Shown: positions 34,216 to 45,854, numbered from the stretch's first letter. The stretch: DNA of 64,000 nucleotides from Odiellus spinosus (GCA_963920705.1 OY987225.1:11851334-11915333); one strand, 5' to 3'. The notes: generated by a model not told the origin, from the letters alone. Translations and numbers: made by a program.

Positions 34216-36139
34216 GCGGCTATAATTTTTTGCAGACTTTTCAAACACATCCTTTTTAACTTGGCTCGAAACATATCCAATAAATAGTGTATGTTTCGGT
34301 AAAGTGTCTTTTTCATACGAACGGAATTTGCTCGGTACTACTTGTTTTTTTTCAGTGGTAATGTTTTTAAAGCAGTTTTACCAAGGAATCATTTAAAACT
34401 ACTCCGGAAGCTCTGCGAGTAATAGAACAGACGCTACTGCCAATTATGTAGTTTTGGTCGGCCACTTTCCAAGATAGCGTCGAAATCGCATGAGGATGAG
34501 TTGGGGGACTTCACCATGTGAAAGAATGACCTAGAATACATTAGAAACCGAAGAGAAAAAGTCTCCATTAATTAATTCTAGGTCCACCTAAAATGACTGA
34601 ACTATTAAACCCTATTCCCTATAGCAACGTTTTACGTTACAATTTCTATGTGGATGCTGAAAGTAGTTGGGTGTATTCATCTTTGTTGGTTTTAATTGAT
34701 AGTTGACCTAGGACCCTTATCTTCTTCCCAAGTTAACTAGCCACATAACTCATTTGTAACAAGAAACGTTCGACGCCAGGGTGTTCCCGCTGTGTTTTCA
34801 AACAGTTGAACAATTTGGTTTGTAACATTTTAAATAAGGTAATACGGAAAAAGCTTATTTTGTTATCAGCTACATTACAATTATTTTACGGATTGTCTAT
34901 TCTTACAATGACTATCAAATCTTACCTGTGGTCTAAACGTGGCAATATTGTGGAACTCGCAAGGATCACTTTCAACGTCGTACAGACATACTTCTTCGGA
35001 TGGCTCACAATTCTTTAGGTCGAAACGCTGCGATCGAGATCCGCAGGAGACTTCGTAAAGCTGAGCAGATAAGTTGAATTTTCCTTTGTAGAATTTCTCG
35101 AGCTCCTATGAATGAATACAATATTGTAGTGATTTATTTTTTGATTCGTTTTAAAAACGTTACAGTCCCGTCATTTCTTCCCAAGAATAAGTGGGGGAGT
35201 GAAATAAAGTTTCGCGTGCCAAGTGATACTGACTACTCTAAAAGTGTGGAAAAGATTAGACCAATAATAGCACATTGGAAATGCACAATTCTACCTGCGG
35301 CAGAAATATTTTTACTAAATTACAGACCACTTATAAAGATACATTGTGTGAAATAATAACGCCCTTGAGTTTACAAACATTTAAGGTAAATGTACCAGCC
35401 CTCACATATCAACCTAAATTAATGGTTAACAGAAGGCAACTTTCTTAGACAGCAACATTTTTGTCAACCATTGGTGAACCAACTGAAAAAAAAACTTTGA
35501 TTTTGGGAAAGGTCTTTTATTCTGAAGATGCGGCATTTCACAGTAAGCAGATATAATGTACAGTACATAGCTGGACCCAAAAAACCCCTTTCTTAAAATA
35601 GCATTCCCATAAATAAGATGGAAAGCTTTTATATTGGTGGGTGTATTTGTAAGATGGAAGGTAAATGCTTGGGCTGGAATTATTGCCAACAGAAAATGGA
35701 ATAAACTCTTATTGAAATATCAGACCCTTCTTCGATTGGAACATCACGTGTGAAATAAGAGACAATTGAGCCGAAGCGGGTTAAGTTGTATTTTCATAGC
35801 CTCCGAGTGATTTCCGCACAATATGTACAAGCGACATTATTAAAGTTTTAATTTACGGTCTCGAACAACCGAAGACAACCCATATATTCTCTGTGAGTAT
35901 AAAGTTTCTAAACTAAATAGCTAGGTAGCTGTATACGAATTTTGGACTCTACAGTTCGTTGCCGAACTGTAGCGTGGGTACTCGCCCAGCGGTTGCCGCG
36001 GGTGATATAGCCATACGCCTGGAACATCGCCTCGAGAAGGGATATTCGAGCGGAACGTCGATCTAAACCACCATTAGTATGAGTTAATATTCCTCCTCAC
36101 CTCCGAAACACCTGCATCTCGTGTAAAGTTCTGAAAATA
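34216..36139. other. Noncoding region, possible piggyBac-like trace
   Basis: Mostly unrecognised. The plus-strand words DYSKSVEKIRPIIAHW (about 35229-35276) followed by an acidic LNYRPL stretch faintly recall the segment before the piggyBac catalytic core, but nothing else supports it. 35950-36130 is GC-richer (GTACTCGCCCAGCGGTTGCC) and may be the 5' leader of the LINE-like remnant downstream. Confidence 0.25.
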
Positions 36140-37340
36140 TCGCGTGCTTGAGAGCGAAGGTTTTCAAAAAGCTATCTATTATCGAGGAGGCTGGGAAGAA
36201 AGAGGGCTCATCTTTTTCACTCTCCCCCCGCAACAATCGACCCACTCTCGTGTCAGGGCGAGAATCGAGAAGTTAAAAGGGGGAGCACGAGGATCGCCAA
36301 CTAGCCAATTCCCCTTCCCCCAGGGCCAATAATACAAAACTTGTCGCCAAGCTTGACTCGGCAAAGAGAGAGGCTAAAGCCTCCTCGAAGAAACAAACAC
36401 CCCTACCGGGTATCGGGAGGACGCTAGCAGGCTCGGTGAGGACGGCAAAATTGACCCCCGCCCCGGGGCCGTCTCCGACTCCCACTAATTATAGCCCTAT
36501 GGCTTTGGCACCGGACACGCAAATGATTCTTGCGGCTATCCAATTGCTTAAAACGGATATCTATGACAAATTCTTATCCATCAAAACGGCCAATGAAGCA
36601 GCCTGTAAAGCCATTGTTACCAGCAAACACAACAACTAGAAGTAGAATTAAAGGCTGTAACAGAGAAATTCGAAACGATGGAAAAGGCCCTACAAAGTAC
36701 GAACAAATTAATCAATCTAAAAAGGGCAATTTGCTGAAAAATGAAAAACCCCATTCCTCCTGCAACCAAAGGAAAGAAAACATCCAAGCCTGGCCACATA
36801 ACCCCTCCGCCGGCCAATTCGAAACCAAAGAGGCTGCACATCAGTGGCTAACAGGCACTCAGGAAATCGATGCTACTGACTGGGCAGTAGAAGAAAGCAA
36901 ACGCTTGTTAGGGCCTAGACTCCATGACGTGTCCTGCCTCCTACGAGTGAAACTCTTAAGCAAACATATGAAGACCAAGGTCTTAGCCAAATCCTCTAAA
37001 CTAAATACTAGCAAAGATTCCTCGAAACGGCGTCGCCAGGCAAGATGGCGCTCCCAGTACACCAAGCATCAAGACAGAGATGCCCAAGAAAGCCGACAGA
37101 CCAGGTGGTGACAGTCAGTGTCCACCTCCCCAGCCTCTGCCACGTCACATATCGCGTAAGAAGAGCACTCAACGCAAAGCGTAGGCGGCATCCCTTAAAA
37201 TATGGTTCCTGAGCATCCAAGGCAAAGGCAGGAGACTGGAGTCTTGGCAAGAGATCACAGATATCATGGTCCAAGGTAACATATCAATATTCTGCGTTGC
37301 AGAAATAAAATTACGAGACCTAGATCTTACCACTACCGTC
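36140..37340 (+). pseudogene. Probable LINE (non-LTR retrotransposon) ORF1 and start of endonuclease
   Basis: The stretch is GC-richer than its surroundings. A basic, Pro/Ser-rich segment (36145-36480, e.g. PAPGPSPTPTNYSP) is followed by a likely coiled coil starting MALAPDTQMILAAIQLLKTD (36500) and continuing LEVELKAVTEKFETMEKAL. A frame change near 36640 leads into KKGKKTSKPGHITPPP-like sequence and a basic tail. From about 37195, IWFLSIQGKGRRLESWQEIT and FCVAEIKLRD resemble the beginning of an apurinic-type endonuclease. There is no RT domain, so the copy is 3' truncated or rearranged. An alternative is an unrelated basic protein. Confidence 0.45.
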
Positions 37341-37715
37341 ACCCTTTACCTAGCATGGATTAAATAACACTCTTCAGAGAAGGAAGGCGGAAGATTAGGA
37401 GTATTGCCGTCGTCGAGTGCACCTTGCTCAGTACAATTACACCTTGGATGAGTATAAATACTACGTGTTATGGATTTCCAGCTTCGAGCTACATTGGCCA
37501 CCGAATGTCGGTATGCGCTCAGTGCCATTTATAAGCGGTTTTCGCAAAACGTGGATGCGACCTCAACCTAAAATGAGTCGGAAGTTGTTGGTTAGAGAGA
37601 AGTTCAGACAACACATATTTATGTGCCATGGTGGCTGATGTCTCAAAGCCGATACAAAGACTCGGTAGTATATTTATTTTATAGGTAAGATAATCTAGGT
37701 TGAATGAAAGATAAT

Positions 37716-37835
37716 AGATAAAAATAATGTTTTTCTTAAGCTTATATTGTAAGTTGATATGACTCGATATTACCAAGATAAAAATAATGTTTTACTTAAG
37801 CTTATATTGTAAGTTGATATGACTCGATATTACCA
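37716..37835 (+). repeat. 60-bp tandem duplication
   Basis: Units 37716-37775 and 37776-37835 differ at one position (TTTTTCTTAAG versus TTTTACTTAAG). Confidence 0.95.
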
Positions 37836-37883
37836 ATTTTAAACTACTGTTTTTCAGGAATTCTTGTATATTTAAGAAATACA

Positions 37884-38036
37884 AGATGGTCAAGACCATA
37901 GGGATAGCAAGACCCATGACATTGTAAAAGAGGCTGAAAAGAAATGCTATAGCAGGGGCTTGTTATGCATGCATAAACAATCTTTGAACAATTTGAATGG
38001 CGATTCGAGATTCCTTTAAACACGAAGTTGCGTAAA
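37884..38036 (+). repeat. Interspersed repeat 'B', copy 2 leader
   Basis: Matches 15311-15440 block by block (AGATGGTCAAG, CATTGTAAAAGAGGCTG, AACAATTTGAATGGCG). It directly precedes the expanded 14-bp array, as the related sequence does at 15.5 kb. Confidence 0.85.
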
Positions 38037-38969
38037 GTTTTTCAAATCATGTTTTTCAAATCATGTTTTTCAAATCATGTTTTTCAAATCATGTTTTTCA
38101 AATCATGTTTTTCAAATCACGTTTTTCAAATCACGTTTTTCAAATCACGTTTTTCAAATCACGTTTTTCAAATCACGTTTTTCAAATCACGTTTTTCAAA
38201 TCACGTTTTTCAAATCACGTTTTTCAAATCACGTTTTTCAAATCACGTTTTTCAAATCACGTTTTTCAAATCACGTTTTTCAAATCACGTTTTTCAAATC
38301 ACGTTTTTCAAATCACGTTTTTCAAATCACGTTTTTCAAATCACGTTTTTCAAATCACGTTTTTCAAATCACGTTTTTCAAATCACGTTTTTCAAATCAC
38401 GTTTTTCAAATCACGTTTTTCAAATCACGTTTTTCAAGTCTTGTTTTTCAAGTCTTGTTTTTCAAATCATATTTTTCAAATCTTGTTTTTCAAATCTTGT
38501 TTTTCAAATCTTGTTTTTCAAATCTTGTTTTTCAAATCTTGTTTTTCAAATCTTGTTTTTCAAATCTTGTTTTTCAAATCTTGTTTTTCAAATCTTGTTT
38601 TTCAAATCTTGTTTTTCAAATCTTGTTTTTCAAATCTTGTTTTTCAAATCTTGTTTTTCAAATCTTGTTTTTCAAATCTTGTTTTTCAAATCTTGTTTTT
38701 CAAATCTTGTTTTTCAAATCTTGTTTTTCAAATCTTGTTTTTCAAATCTTGTTTTTCAAATCTTGTTTTTCAAATCAGGTTTTTCAAAATAGGTTTTTCA
38801 AATCAGGTTTTTCAAATCAGGTTTTTCAAATCAGGTTTTTCAAATCAGGTTTTTCAAATCAGGTTTTTCAAATCAGGTTTTTCAAATCAGGTTTTTCAAA
38901 TCAGGTTTTTCAAATCAGGTTTTTCAAATCAGGTTTTTCAAATCAGGTTTTTCAAATCAGGTTTTTCAA
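38037..38969 (+). repeat. 14-bp satellite, 66 units in four variant blocks
   Basis: The unit GTTTTTCAAATCAT repeats with a strict 14-bp period. Its variable dinucleotide is homogeneous in consecutive blocks: 5 units of CATG (38048-38107), 23 of CACG (38118-38429), 2 of CTTG with AAGT instead of AAAT, 1 of CATA, 21 of CTTG (38482-38765) and 14 of CAGG (38776-38961). Because 14 is not a multiple of 3 and the unit has no stop on this strand, all three forward frames are open for 250-320 codons and repeat the same 14 residues (FFKSxFSNxVFQIx). That is a by-product of the repeat, not evidence of a protein. Confidence 0.97.
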
Positions 38970-39543
38970 CTTGGCTACCTTTATATCTAATCACCTGTAA
39001 CGGTAAAAGTAAGTAGGCGAGTTACTTCAAGAAAAATCTGTAATTGCCGTAGCATTCACATCGTTTCTCTCTCGCTCGGTCGAACCAAAGGTGTTAAGGT
39101 CAAATGACGGAGCGACATCCCGCACCCGTCCTATCAGCACGCTAAATTCTAGCCGTCGTAGCTGCATCTCTGTATTTTCTGATTTTCTTGGAAGAGTGGG
39201 GCTGGTTTACAAGTATATCAACTAAAGAGAGAGGAAACTTGGATTTTCCAAAAAAGATTCGCGATTGTGCAGTCAGTTAAAGTTTTTGGCCAAATGGGGG
39301 CAAATAAAAAGACGAATCAGAGGGGATAGCACAGTTTTAGAGGCAATGAAAGAGTAATAACGTGTGGCCGCGCTCTTTCATCCCTCTGGTTCTTTTATGC
39401 TTCCAGTGGGTTTAGTGTATCGACTTTGATATTGTTATGCAAAAACGAATAATTAGTCCAGAATTTTAAAGCTAAGTTTACAATAAATTGTAAAATTGAA
39501 GTGACATATATTATATCATAAATGTATTTATGAACAAAGACTA
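38970..39543. other. No recognisable gene
   Basis: Noncoding DNA between the satellite and the next TIR element; nothing specific is seen. Confidence 0.5.
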
Positions 39544-41026
39544 AGAAGGACGTGTTATTCTTTCGGATTGCTGAAGTGACAGATATTAAATCAAAATTTT
39601 CTTTTTAATCAAAATTTAAAATCACAATCTTCACGATCTGACCGAATTTAGAGTTTCATTTCAAAACAACTGATTTTATTCACTCGGAAATATTTTAGAA
39701 AAAACATAACAGACGATTTTTTCCCATTGACCCTTAACATATAATTTGGCTGGATTATTTTTCAGGGATTACGTGTCAAACAAAATGAAACTTTTCGATC
39801 TTTGGAAAAAGTTGCGTATTTTAGCTTTCCATTTAGACAAAAAAAGTTTTAGGATCCGATATTTATCTCTTAAAAGTAAGTTCATTTACAGGCATTTTAT
39901 TATAGTATTTCCAACACATTTTCTTATTCTTACTTTTAATTACTAGTAATAAAAGCCCTACCGCTATCCTGAAAACAGGGATTACTTGCGTCGTTCCAGT
40001 GGCGTATGTAGAGGGTTTTACGCTCGGGTTGGTCTTTGAATTTTTGGCGGATAACTAGTTTTTTTAAAGACCATTTATGCTCTAGAAATATTACTTTTAA
40101 AAAGCTCTTTGTTGAGGTCCTCGATGTGTAAAATGTTCGTGAGATAAGCGACTTTAAAAGGGATCTACGTAAATCAGGGATACTTTCGACTATATGTAAC
40201 TGAATTATTAGGCCTCTTGATGCTAGAGAGCGGACAATTCGAGTTTCCTTCCACCTATAATTGGCGAATACTCGTATACTGACCTGTTCAATCTGATAAG
40301 ACTACTTTGATTATTGTTTTATATATTTCAATATCTTATATATGTTGAGCACGTAACTCCACTACCAATTCGTTCGAATTAGATTATGAATACTGAAATT
40401 AGAATGTTTTAAGAAAAGAACTCCTTTAGTATTAGGTTGATCAATAAGAGGAATTAAATTTAAAAATTCTGAAAAATTTCCCGAGCCAAATGCCAACCAC
40501 CCTCGACTTAAGTTGAGGCAACTCGTTAATTATTTATACTGAAATAAGTAGGTTATTGTGAGTAGAAATTCTTCGTATTTAGTCATAATTTAGGGTGTGA
40601 ATGACAAAAACTAACCCTTAAGGGTTTAAGTATTTTACTTCTAATTTTTGGTCCCTTAAGGGAAGCACCAGTTATGCTTTTTTCGATTATTTTAAAAATT
40701 ACTATGAATTACTTCAGATCCCCATTCCTATAAATCGGCAAGTATTTCTATCCATCTGTTGAACTACGAGTCGTAACAATTCGGGTTAAATTAAAAAACA
40801 GAAATTCAACTCCCGTTAAATTGAAAAATAATTAAGCAAAATTTAATGTTAAGGGTTAATGGGAGAAAATCGTTACGAGTGAATAAAATCAGATGTTTTG
40901 AAATTATAAACTCAAAATTCTGTCAGATCGTGCAGATTTTGATTATATTTAAAATTAATGTTTCAAAAGATAATTTTAATTTAATATCTGTCACTTCAGC
41001 AATCCAAAATCATACCACATCCTTCT
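39544..41026. mobile_element. 1.5-kb nonautonomous element with ~190-200-bp inverted repeats
   Basis: Left arm 39544-39743 and right arm 40843-41026 are inverse copies: AGAAGGACGTG with the CACATCCTTCT end, TTGCTGAAGTGACAGATATT with its inverse, CACGATCTGACCGAATTT with its inverse, and CCCATTGACCCTTAACAT with ATGTTAAGGGTTAATGGG. The interior has only short open frames and the word CAGTGGCGTATGTAGAG (39997), similar to hAT ends, which may be a further nested relic. No target duplication is identified. Confidence 0.78.
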
Positions 41027-41503
41027 GGGTGTTTTGATATAATATTTCATGGTCTCACTAGTATGTAATAACTTTGTCAAGTATCATTTCGGCCATGTAA
41101 AAACTCGGCCATGTGATAAATAGGTCATGTCATAAATTGGTAATTTAAATTAGTATTCTCTAAAATAATATTTCGCTCTTCTTGATTTCACTATTCTAGG
41201 TTTTCTCTAAAATGTTGTTTCACTGTTTTCGGTTACGCTATTTTGACCCTCGACAATTAGCCTTCGACATTTTCGTTTTCGCTGTTAGGACCTAGAAGCC
41301 ATTTTTAAACTTGAGTCTGAATTTACAACACTCTCTACTCTTTAAGAGGTAGTTTCGAACAGTTTTCATCAGATGTGTGGGGTCGAATATGAAATAAATC
41401 TGTCCTCATCTGATGCATGCACATTTTTACACTTGTAGCATCCGTCCTTTTCACCACGATGTTTAGTGAAAGCTTTTCTTGTTTGTTGACGGGCCATCCC
41501 CAA

Positions 41504-41788
41504 TTACAGCAATAATTTTTTCGCTCGCCAAACTAGAAAATGCAGCTCATCGCCACTGATTGTGTATGTTGGAAAATAAGCCATTGGAGCTTTAAGTCTC
41601 GTGGCTACTCCTCTTATCATAAAAACCAAAGCATGTTTCGCTATGGGCTTTTCACTTTTGCCAAAGAGTTCGGGATCAATTGCAGATATTTTGTCATACG
41701 GATTCTTGATTTTCGTGTAACCAACAATATAACCGGTTTTTTTACAGTATATAAGATCTTCTTTAACCTTTTTTTCATCTAACAGCAA
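41504..41788 (-). pseudogene. P-element-like (THAP9-type) transposase, catalytic-region fragment
   Basis: A 94-codon minus-strand frame reads LLDEKKVKEDLIY near its start, then GYIVGYTKI, KHALVFMIRGVATRLKAPMA and YFPTYTISGDELHFLVW. This is the order of the first catalytic-Asp strand and following segment of P-element/THAP9 transposases. It is cut on its upstream side by the TA-targeted MITE at 41800-42294, which begins 11 bp away. The fragment at 44599-45058 on the same strand supplies an earlier part of such a protein, so both may derive from one element. Confidence 0.6.
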
Positions 41789-41799
41789 AAAGTATTATA

Positions 41800-42294
41800 C
41801 AAAAAAGAGGTTGCTTCGCACCCTTAAAAAAACTCTTTATCTAACTCGAATCAAACCCGTGAAGGGACAGAAATTATTTGTTAGAGAAAGAGCAATTTCA
41901 TATCTTTAAAATTATAGTTAGTAGATTTAGTCTACTACTTCAAAGATTTTATTACTATTATATATTTTCCAAAAAACGGATAAAGACGACCTAGGACTAA
42001 TGATAAATACATATACATTAAAGGAACTCCATCTTTAGCTAATTTTATTAGTGATACTGATAGAATTTAAAATAAAAATCAATGGGAGAGGACGGTTAAC
42101 TGGGTCGTCTTTATCCGTTTTTTGGAAAATATATAATAGTAATAAAATCTTTGAAGTAGTAGACTAAATCTACTGACTATAATTTTAAAGATATGAAATT
42201 GCTCTTTCTCTAACAAATAATTTCTGTCCCTTCACGGGTTTGATTCGAGTTAGATAAAGAGTTTTTTTAAGGGTGCGAAGCAACCTCTTTTTTG
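41800..42294. mobile_element. 495-bp MITE with ~194-bp near-perfect inverted repeats and TA target
   Basis: CAAAAAAGAGGTTGCTTCGC at 41800 and its inverse ending at 42294 are flanked by TA (41798-41799 and 42295-42296). The arms (41800-41993 and 42101-42294) match almost perfectly through CAAACCCGTGAAGGGACAGA and GGATAAAGACGACC, with a ~107-bp centre. Its ends are related to those of 23112-26274. Well-conserved arms suggest relatively recent activity, mobilised in trans by a Tc1/mariner-superfamily transposase. Confidence 0.9.
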
Positions 42295-42468
42295 TATAAT
42301 TTCTGTCCTTTTTTCTCCAAAAATATACACCTTTTCCACATTTCACTATTTTGCTTTATAGGTTTATTGAACCTTAATTCTTACTAATGCTGAATAAAAA
42401 TTAAAGCGTTTAATTGAGGCTTCAATCTATTCGTAATTGAGACCCCGGTACAAATCTCGAAAGGCAGA

Positions 42469-43045
42469 GATTAACTAACCTAACCTTACCTAAGTTGAAA
42501 AACAGGGATGAGCTAGTTCAATTGATTAACTAACCTAACCTTACCTAAGTTGTAAGAGAGGGATGGGCTAGTTCAATTGATTAACTAACCTAACCTTACC
42601 TAAGTTGTAAAAGAGGGATGGGCTAGTTCAATTGATTAACTAACCTAAACTAATCTTACCTAAAATACTACAAGAGGAACGGGTTAGCCCGAGTTATAGG
42701 GATTACCTAGTTGGAGGGATGGACTATTTCCAGGGTTTAATTAACCTAATTTAACCTTAAAGATTACATGATGGAATGGGTAACCCGAGGGATTAACAAG
42801 TTGGAACGATGGGCTAATTCGAGGAATTAACTAACCTAACCTAGCCTTACCTAAAATATTACAAATAGCCCGAGCTAAGGATTAACTAGTTCGAGGGATT
42901 GGCTAATTAGAGGGATTAACTAACCTAACCTCACCTTACCTTAAAGATTACCAGATGGACGGAGGAGGTCGAGGGATTAACTAACCTAGCCTTACCTAAA
43001 ATATTACAGGAGGGACGGGCTAGACCGAGCTAGAGATTAAATTTA
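42469..43045 (+). repeat. 55-bp tandem repeat rich in AACCTTACC, degenerating downstream
   Basis: Starts at 42469, 42524, 42579 and 42634 (GATTAACTAACCTAACCTTA, then a GGGATGGGCTAGTTCAATT-like tail). Further downstream the unit lengthens and diverges, acquiring TAAAATATTACAAGAGG and CGAGGGATTAAC words. An inverted degenerate relative lies at 20680-20790. Confidence 0.9.
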
Positions 43046-43924
43046 TAATATTGAATCGCATCGACAAAAAATGAGCATGGAAAGCGAAACAATTCTTTAA
43101 AGCAAGAGAACATAATTCTGGAGACCAGAAGTATGTGGCCGTTTCTTTAACTCGCCGACATCAATTTCCGTTTCGTATATCCTATTTAACATTCTAAATC
43201 TTTATTATTTATTATAATTAAGTTAGACGTGCTTTAGATACAGACTTCAATAATTGGCCAACTACTTAATAGCTACGTCATTAGGTAGTTGTAATGACGA
43301 AGCTATTGGATCTAAAGCACATCCTATTCGCAAAACTCAAGTATTTTAAAAAATAAAGTAGAGATTGAGAACGTTAAACTATAAATTTCATGTGTAATCG
43401 AGCACTTGGCAGGATATGAAGTCCAACTCGAGTGATATTTAATCCCTAGAACTCTCATTGTGAAATGTTTTTACAGTGACTTATTGGCCACATTTCTAAG
43501 GCGATTTACATTCAATTTCTCGGTTTAATCGAGTACTCTAACCAAAAGATCGTGAGAAATGAGTCTCTTATCACCGAAATATAGGTGAGAAACGATTGCC
43601 TAAACAATTGAAGACGTCACCATTGCACAAACGAGAGGGCTCGCCACAATTTTAAACGCTAACGTAAACCACGCATTGGTACAGTGCATCTGTGAGTACT
43701 GAATCTGCAAATCTCGTTTATATAGGCCGAGAAGAGATATATTATTAAAGTTAAAAAATCAAATGATAAGAAAATCATGCCAACTTTTTAATTACGGTGA
43801 ATTAGGGTGAATATAATGGGATACTCATGATATGACATAATAGTCAAAATTAGACGGCTGAAGAGGGCTACCCTAGTAAAAGAACCCAATAAATGCAATT
43901 TTCCGTTAACGATAAAAAATGCCA
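43046..43924. other. Noncoding stretch with one large hairpin
   Basis: No gene is seen. 43229-43311 folds: GTGCTTTAGAT pairs with ATCTAAAGCAC, and AATAGCTACGTCATT pairs with AATGACGAAGCTATT, around a short loop. Confidence 0.55.
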
Positions 43925-44330
43925 TTAAAAAAAACTGTTTAATAAAATCAATTTTTGTTTATCAATTTAAAGCCAATTAATAAAGCTCGGCTAGTTATAT
44001 GTTTTACCCTTTTCGTCACCCATACAGGCATCTGTCTCTTCATTAACTCGAATTCGATGGATATTCATTATCATTCTACTGTTTAAGAAATAAAATTTTT
44101 GTTTATCATTTTGAAGCAATTAGTAAAGCTCGGCTAAGCTTAAGATTTCACCCTTTTGTAACCCATTCAGGCACCTTACTTTCTATTACTAATATACTTA
44201 ATCAACATTTCATTATTGAAATCTGTGTTTAACTAGAGATACTCTTGTACCTGATCGAAGTCTTATCAAATTTTTTCAAAAGTACCTTTGTCTGTATTAA
44301 TTCGAATTCAGTGGACGGTGGGAAGAGGGA
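43925..44330. repeat. Interspersed repeat 'C' (inverse of 503-790) with internal duplication
   Basis: 44035-44320 is the inverse of 503-790. Within it and just upstream, a ~90-bp segment recurs about 148 bp apart (TTTTTGTTTATCA, AAAGCTCGGCTA and CACCCTTTTGTAACCCAT-like words from 43947 and 44095). Confidence 0.8.
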
Positions 44331-44598
44331 AACGACGACGGTTTCAGTTATCAGGCGCCGCGGGTCCATTGGAAAAGACATTACGGTTTCTGATGAAATT
44401 CGAGTTTAGATAAAGGGATAAACACGAACGTGTTTATCCTAATTTTTGAGGGTCTTCAATAGAATTGACCTTTAGATCTTGAGCTAGCCGAATAAACATT
44501 GCCGGTTAAAATCATACTTGCGGCCAAAATCTGATAAGTCACAATAATGTATGATAACTAGGCAAATGAAAAATTCCTCAACACTCAAGCGACTTACA

Positions 44599-45058
44599 TC
44601 AATTAGGAGCCTGATGATACATAACAAGACACCAGTGAATTACTAAAGGATGCAATCTTGGATATTTTTTACTTTTTAACTGGCTCATTTTTAAATGCGT
44701 AGGCAAGAACTGTTTAGGTTCTTTCCAGAGTTCTTTATCAAATTTAACATCGAAGTTTTTACTTAGAACATCTTCAAGTAAGTTTTCAGTGTTGACACCA
44801 GTTGGCTCGCCATTTTTCATAATCAGTTTACTAATATTATTTATCTTCTACTTATTCTTTTCTTCAAGGTGATTCCATCAGATTTGCTCTTCTTTTTTTC
44901 GGCAATAAGTTCCGAGTTCCTCAAATTTTTAAATGAAGACATTCTTTTCTTTTTCTTCTTCCGTCAAAACATTTCAACCCGAAATGAACTATTAACTTCT
45001 TGCAATTTACGCACCTTTTCATCTGAGATTAAAGGCAGTCGGAGGTATGTTGAATAGA
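44599..45058 (-). pseudogene. P-element-like (THAP9-type) transposase, middle-region fragment
   Basis: The minus-strand frame 44820-44599 includes ELWKEPKQFLPTHLKMSQL and KYPRLHPLVIHWCLVMYHQA, resembling the segment in P/THAP9 transposases that precedes the catalytic core (YHPxVxRWxLxxYxxSP). Upstream on the same strand (45058-44870) is a Lys/Glu-rich coiled-coil-like stretch (SDEKVRKLQEVNSS, RKKKK) with a frame change, as expected after a THAP zinc finger. The finger itself is not found. The assignment rests on a few motifs. Confidence 0.5.
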
Positions 45059-45668
45059 ATCAGTAATCCAACACTTAGCACCATTTTGTATAGTCTTTTC
45101 ACTGAACAACTTGTGCTAAACCTTTTCCTGAGTTCTAGAAAAAATGTTAAGTGAAAGGAGTCTTTTTAAGAACTTTGTCAAATATTCATGATATATTATT
45201 TTTGAAGCCCGCTCTGGAATAAGAGAATGCTTACTAATTGGCCGATTCAAAATTCTCAATGAAATCTTGAATTCAAGACTTATTACTATTAAAACAACCC
45301 CAGTCTGATTGTTCATCCTTTATATTTTAAAATTTTACCAACCACTCCTTAGGAAAATCGTAGGAGGTGGTGTTTTCAACTTTAGATGGCGTTAGCAAAA
45401 ACGATAATTTTATACCCAATTTTCTTCCCTCCGCCTATCTTTTCGCCTTCTCCTAAAACCCTCACGGTCGTCGCCTGTTACTAGTGGCTGTTATGTCCTT
45501 GTAACACGTTATTTGGCCAATGCCTACCTAACTAGAAACGGCACCGTCGGAAACTGCCTTTCCTCAAGATCCGCAAGCCTGCTAACGACTCACGGGAGTG
45601 CTGGATCCCGTGGTAGGCATACCCCCAATTTTCCACCTAAACTTGGGGTCTTACTCCTAAATTGTAAC
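45059..45668. other. No recognisable gene
   Basis: Noncoding DNA upstream of the BEL element. A GC-richer piece (45430-45668) ends in the 5-bp target site of that insertion. Confidence 0.5.
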
Positions 45669-45673
45669 GTCTG

Positions 45674-45844
45674 TGTAGAATATTTATCGAGTATAGGCCA
45701 AAAAAGGTAAACCTCTTATATCTTCCTTACCAACTTGTTTCAATTTAACCCTAATTTCCCAATGAATAACTAGTAACACCAAATTCTATCCCAAAACCTT
45801 TTCTGTAAATCCTAACCCTATACCCTTAAATTCAAATATAACCA
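45674..45844 (+). repeat. 5' LTR of BEL/Pao element, 3' part deleted
   Basis: Matches the first ~170 bp of the 3' LTR (52253-52422) with only a few differences; identity stops abruptly after AAATATAACCA, where gag-proximal sequence begins. Confidence 0.92.
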
Positions 45845-45854
45845 GAACGCCATC

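Noticed and set aside
35150-35360. piggyBac-like transposase remnant
   Set aside because: A single short motif resemblance (KIRPIIAH); the catalytic motifs expected next are absent in all frames.
38028-39016. Three overlapping 250-320-codon open frames, apparently repetitive Phe/Ser-rich proteins
   Set aside because: All three frames repeat the same 14 residues because a 14-bp unit without stops is read in every frame. There is no start context, splice structure or conservation beyond the repeat.
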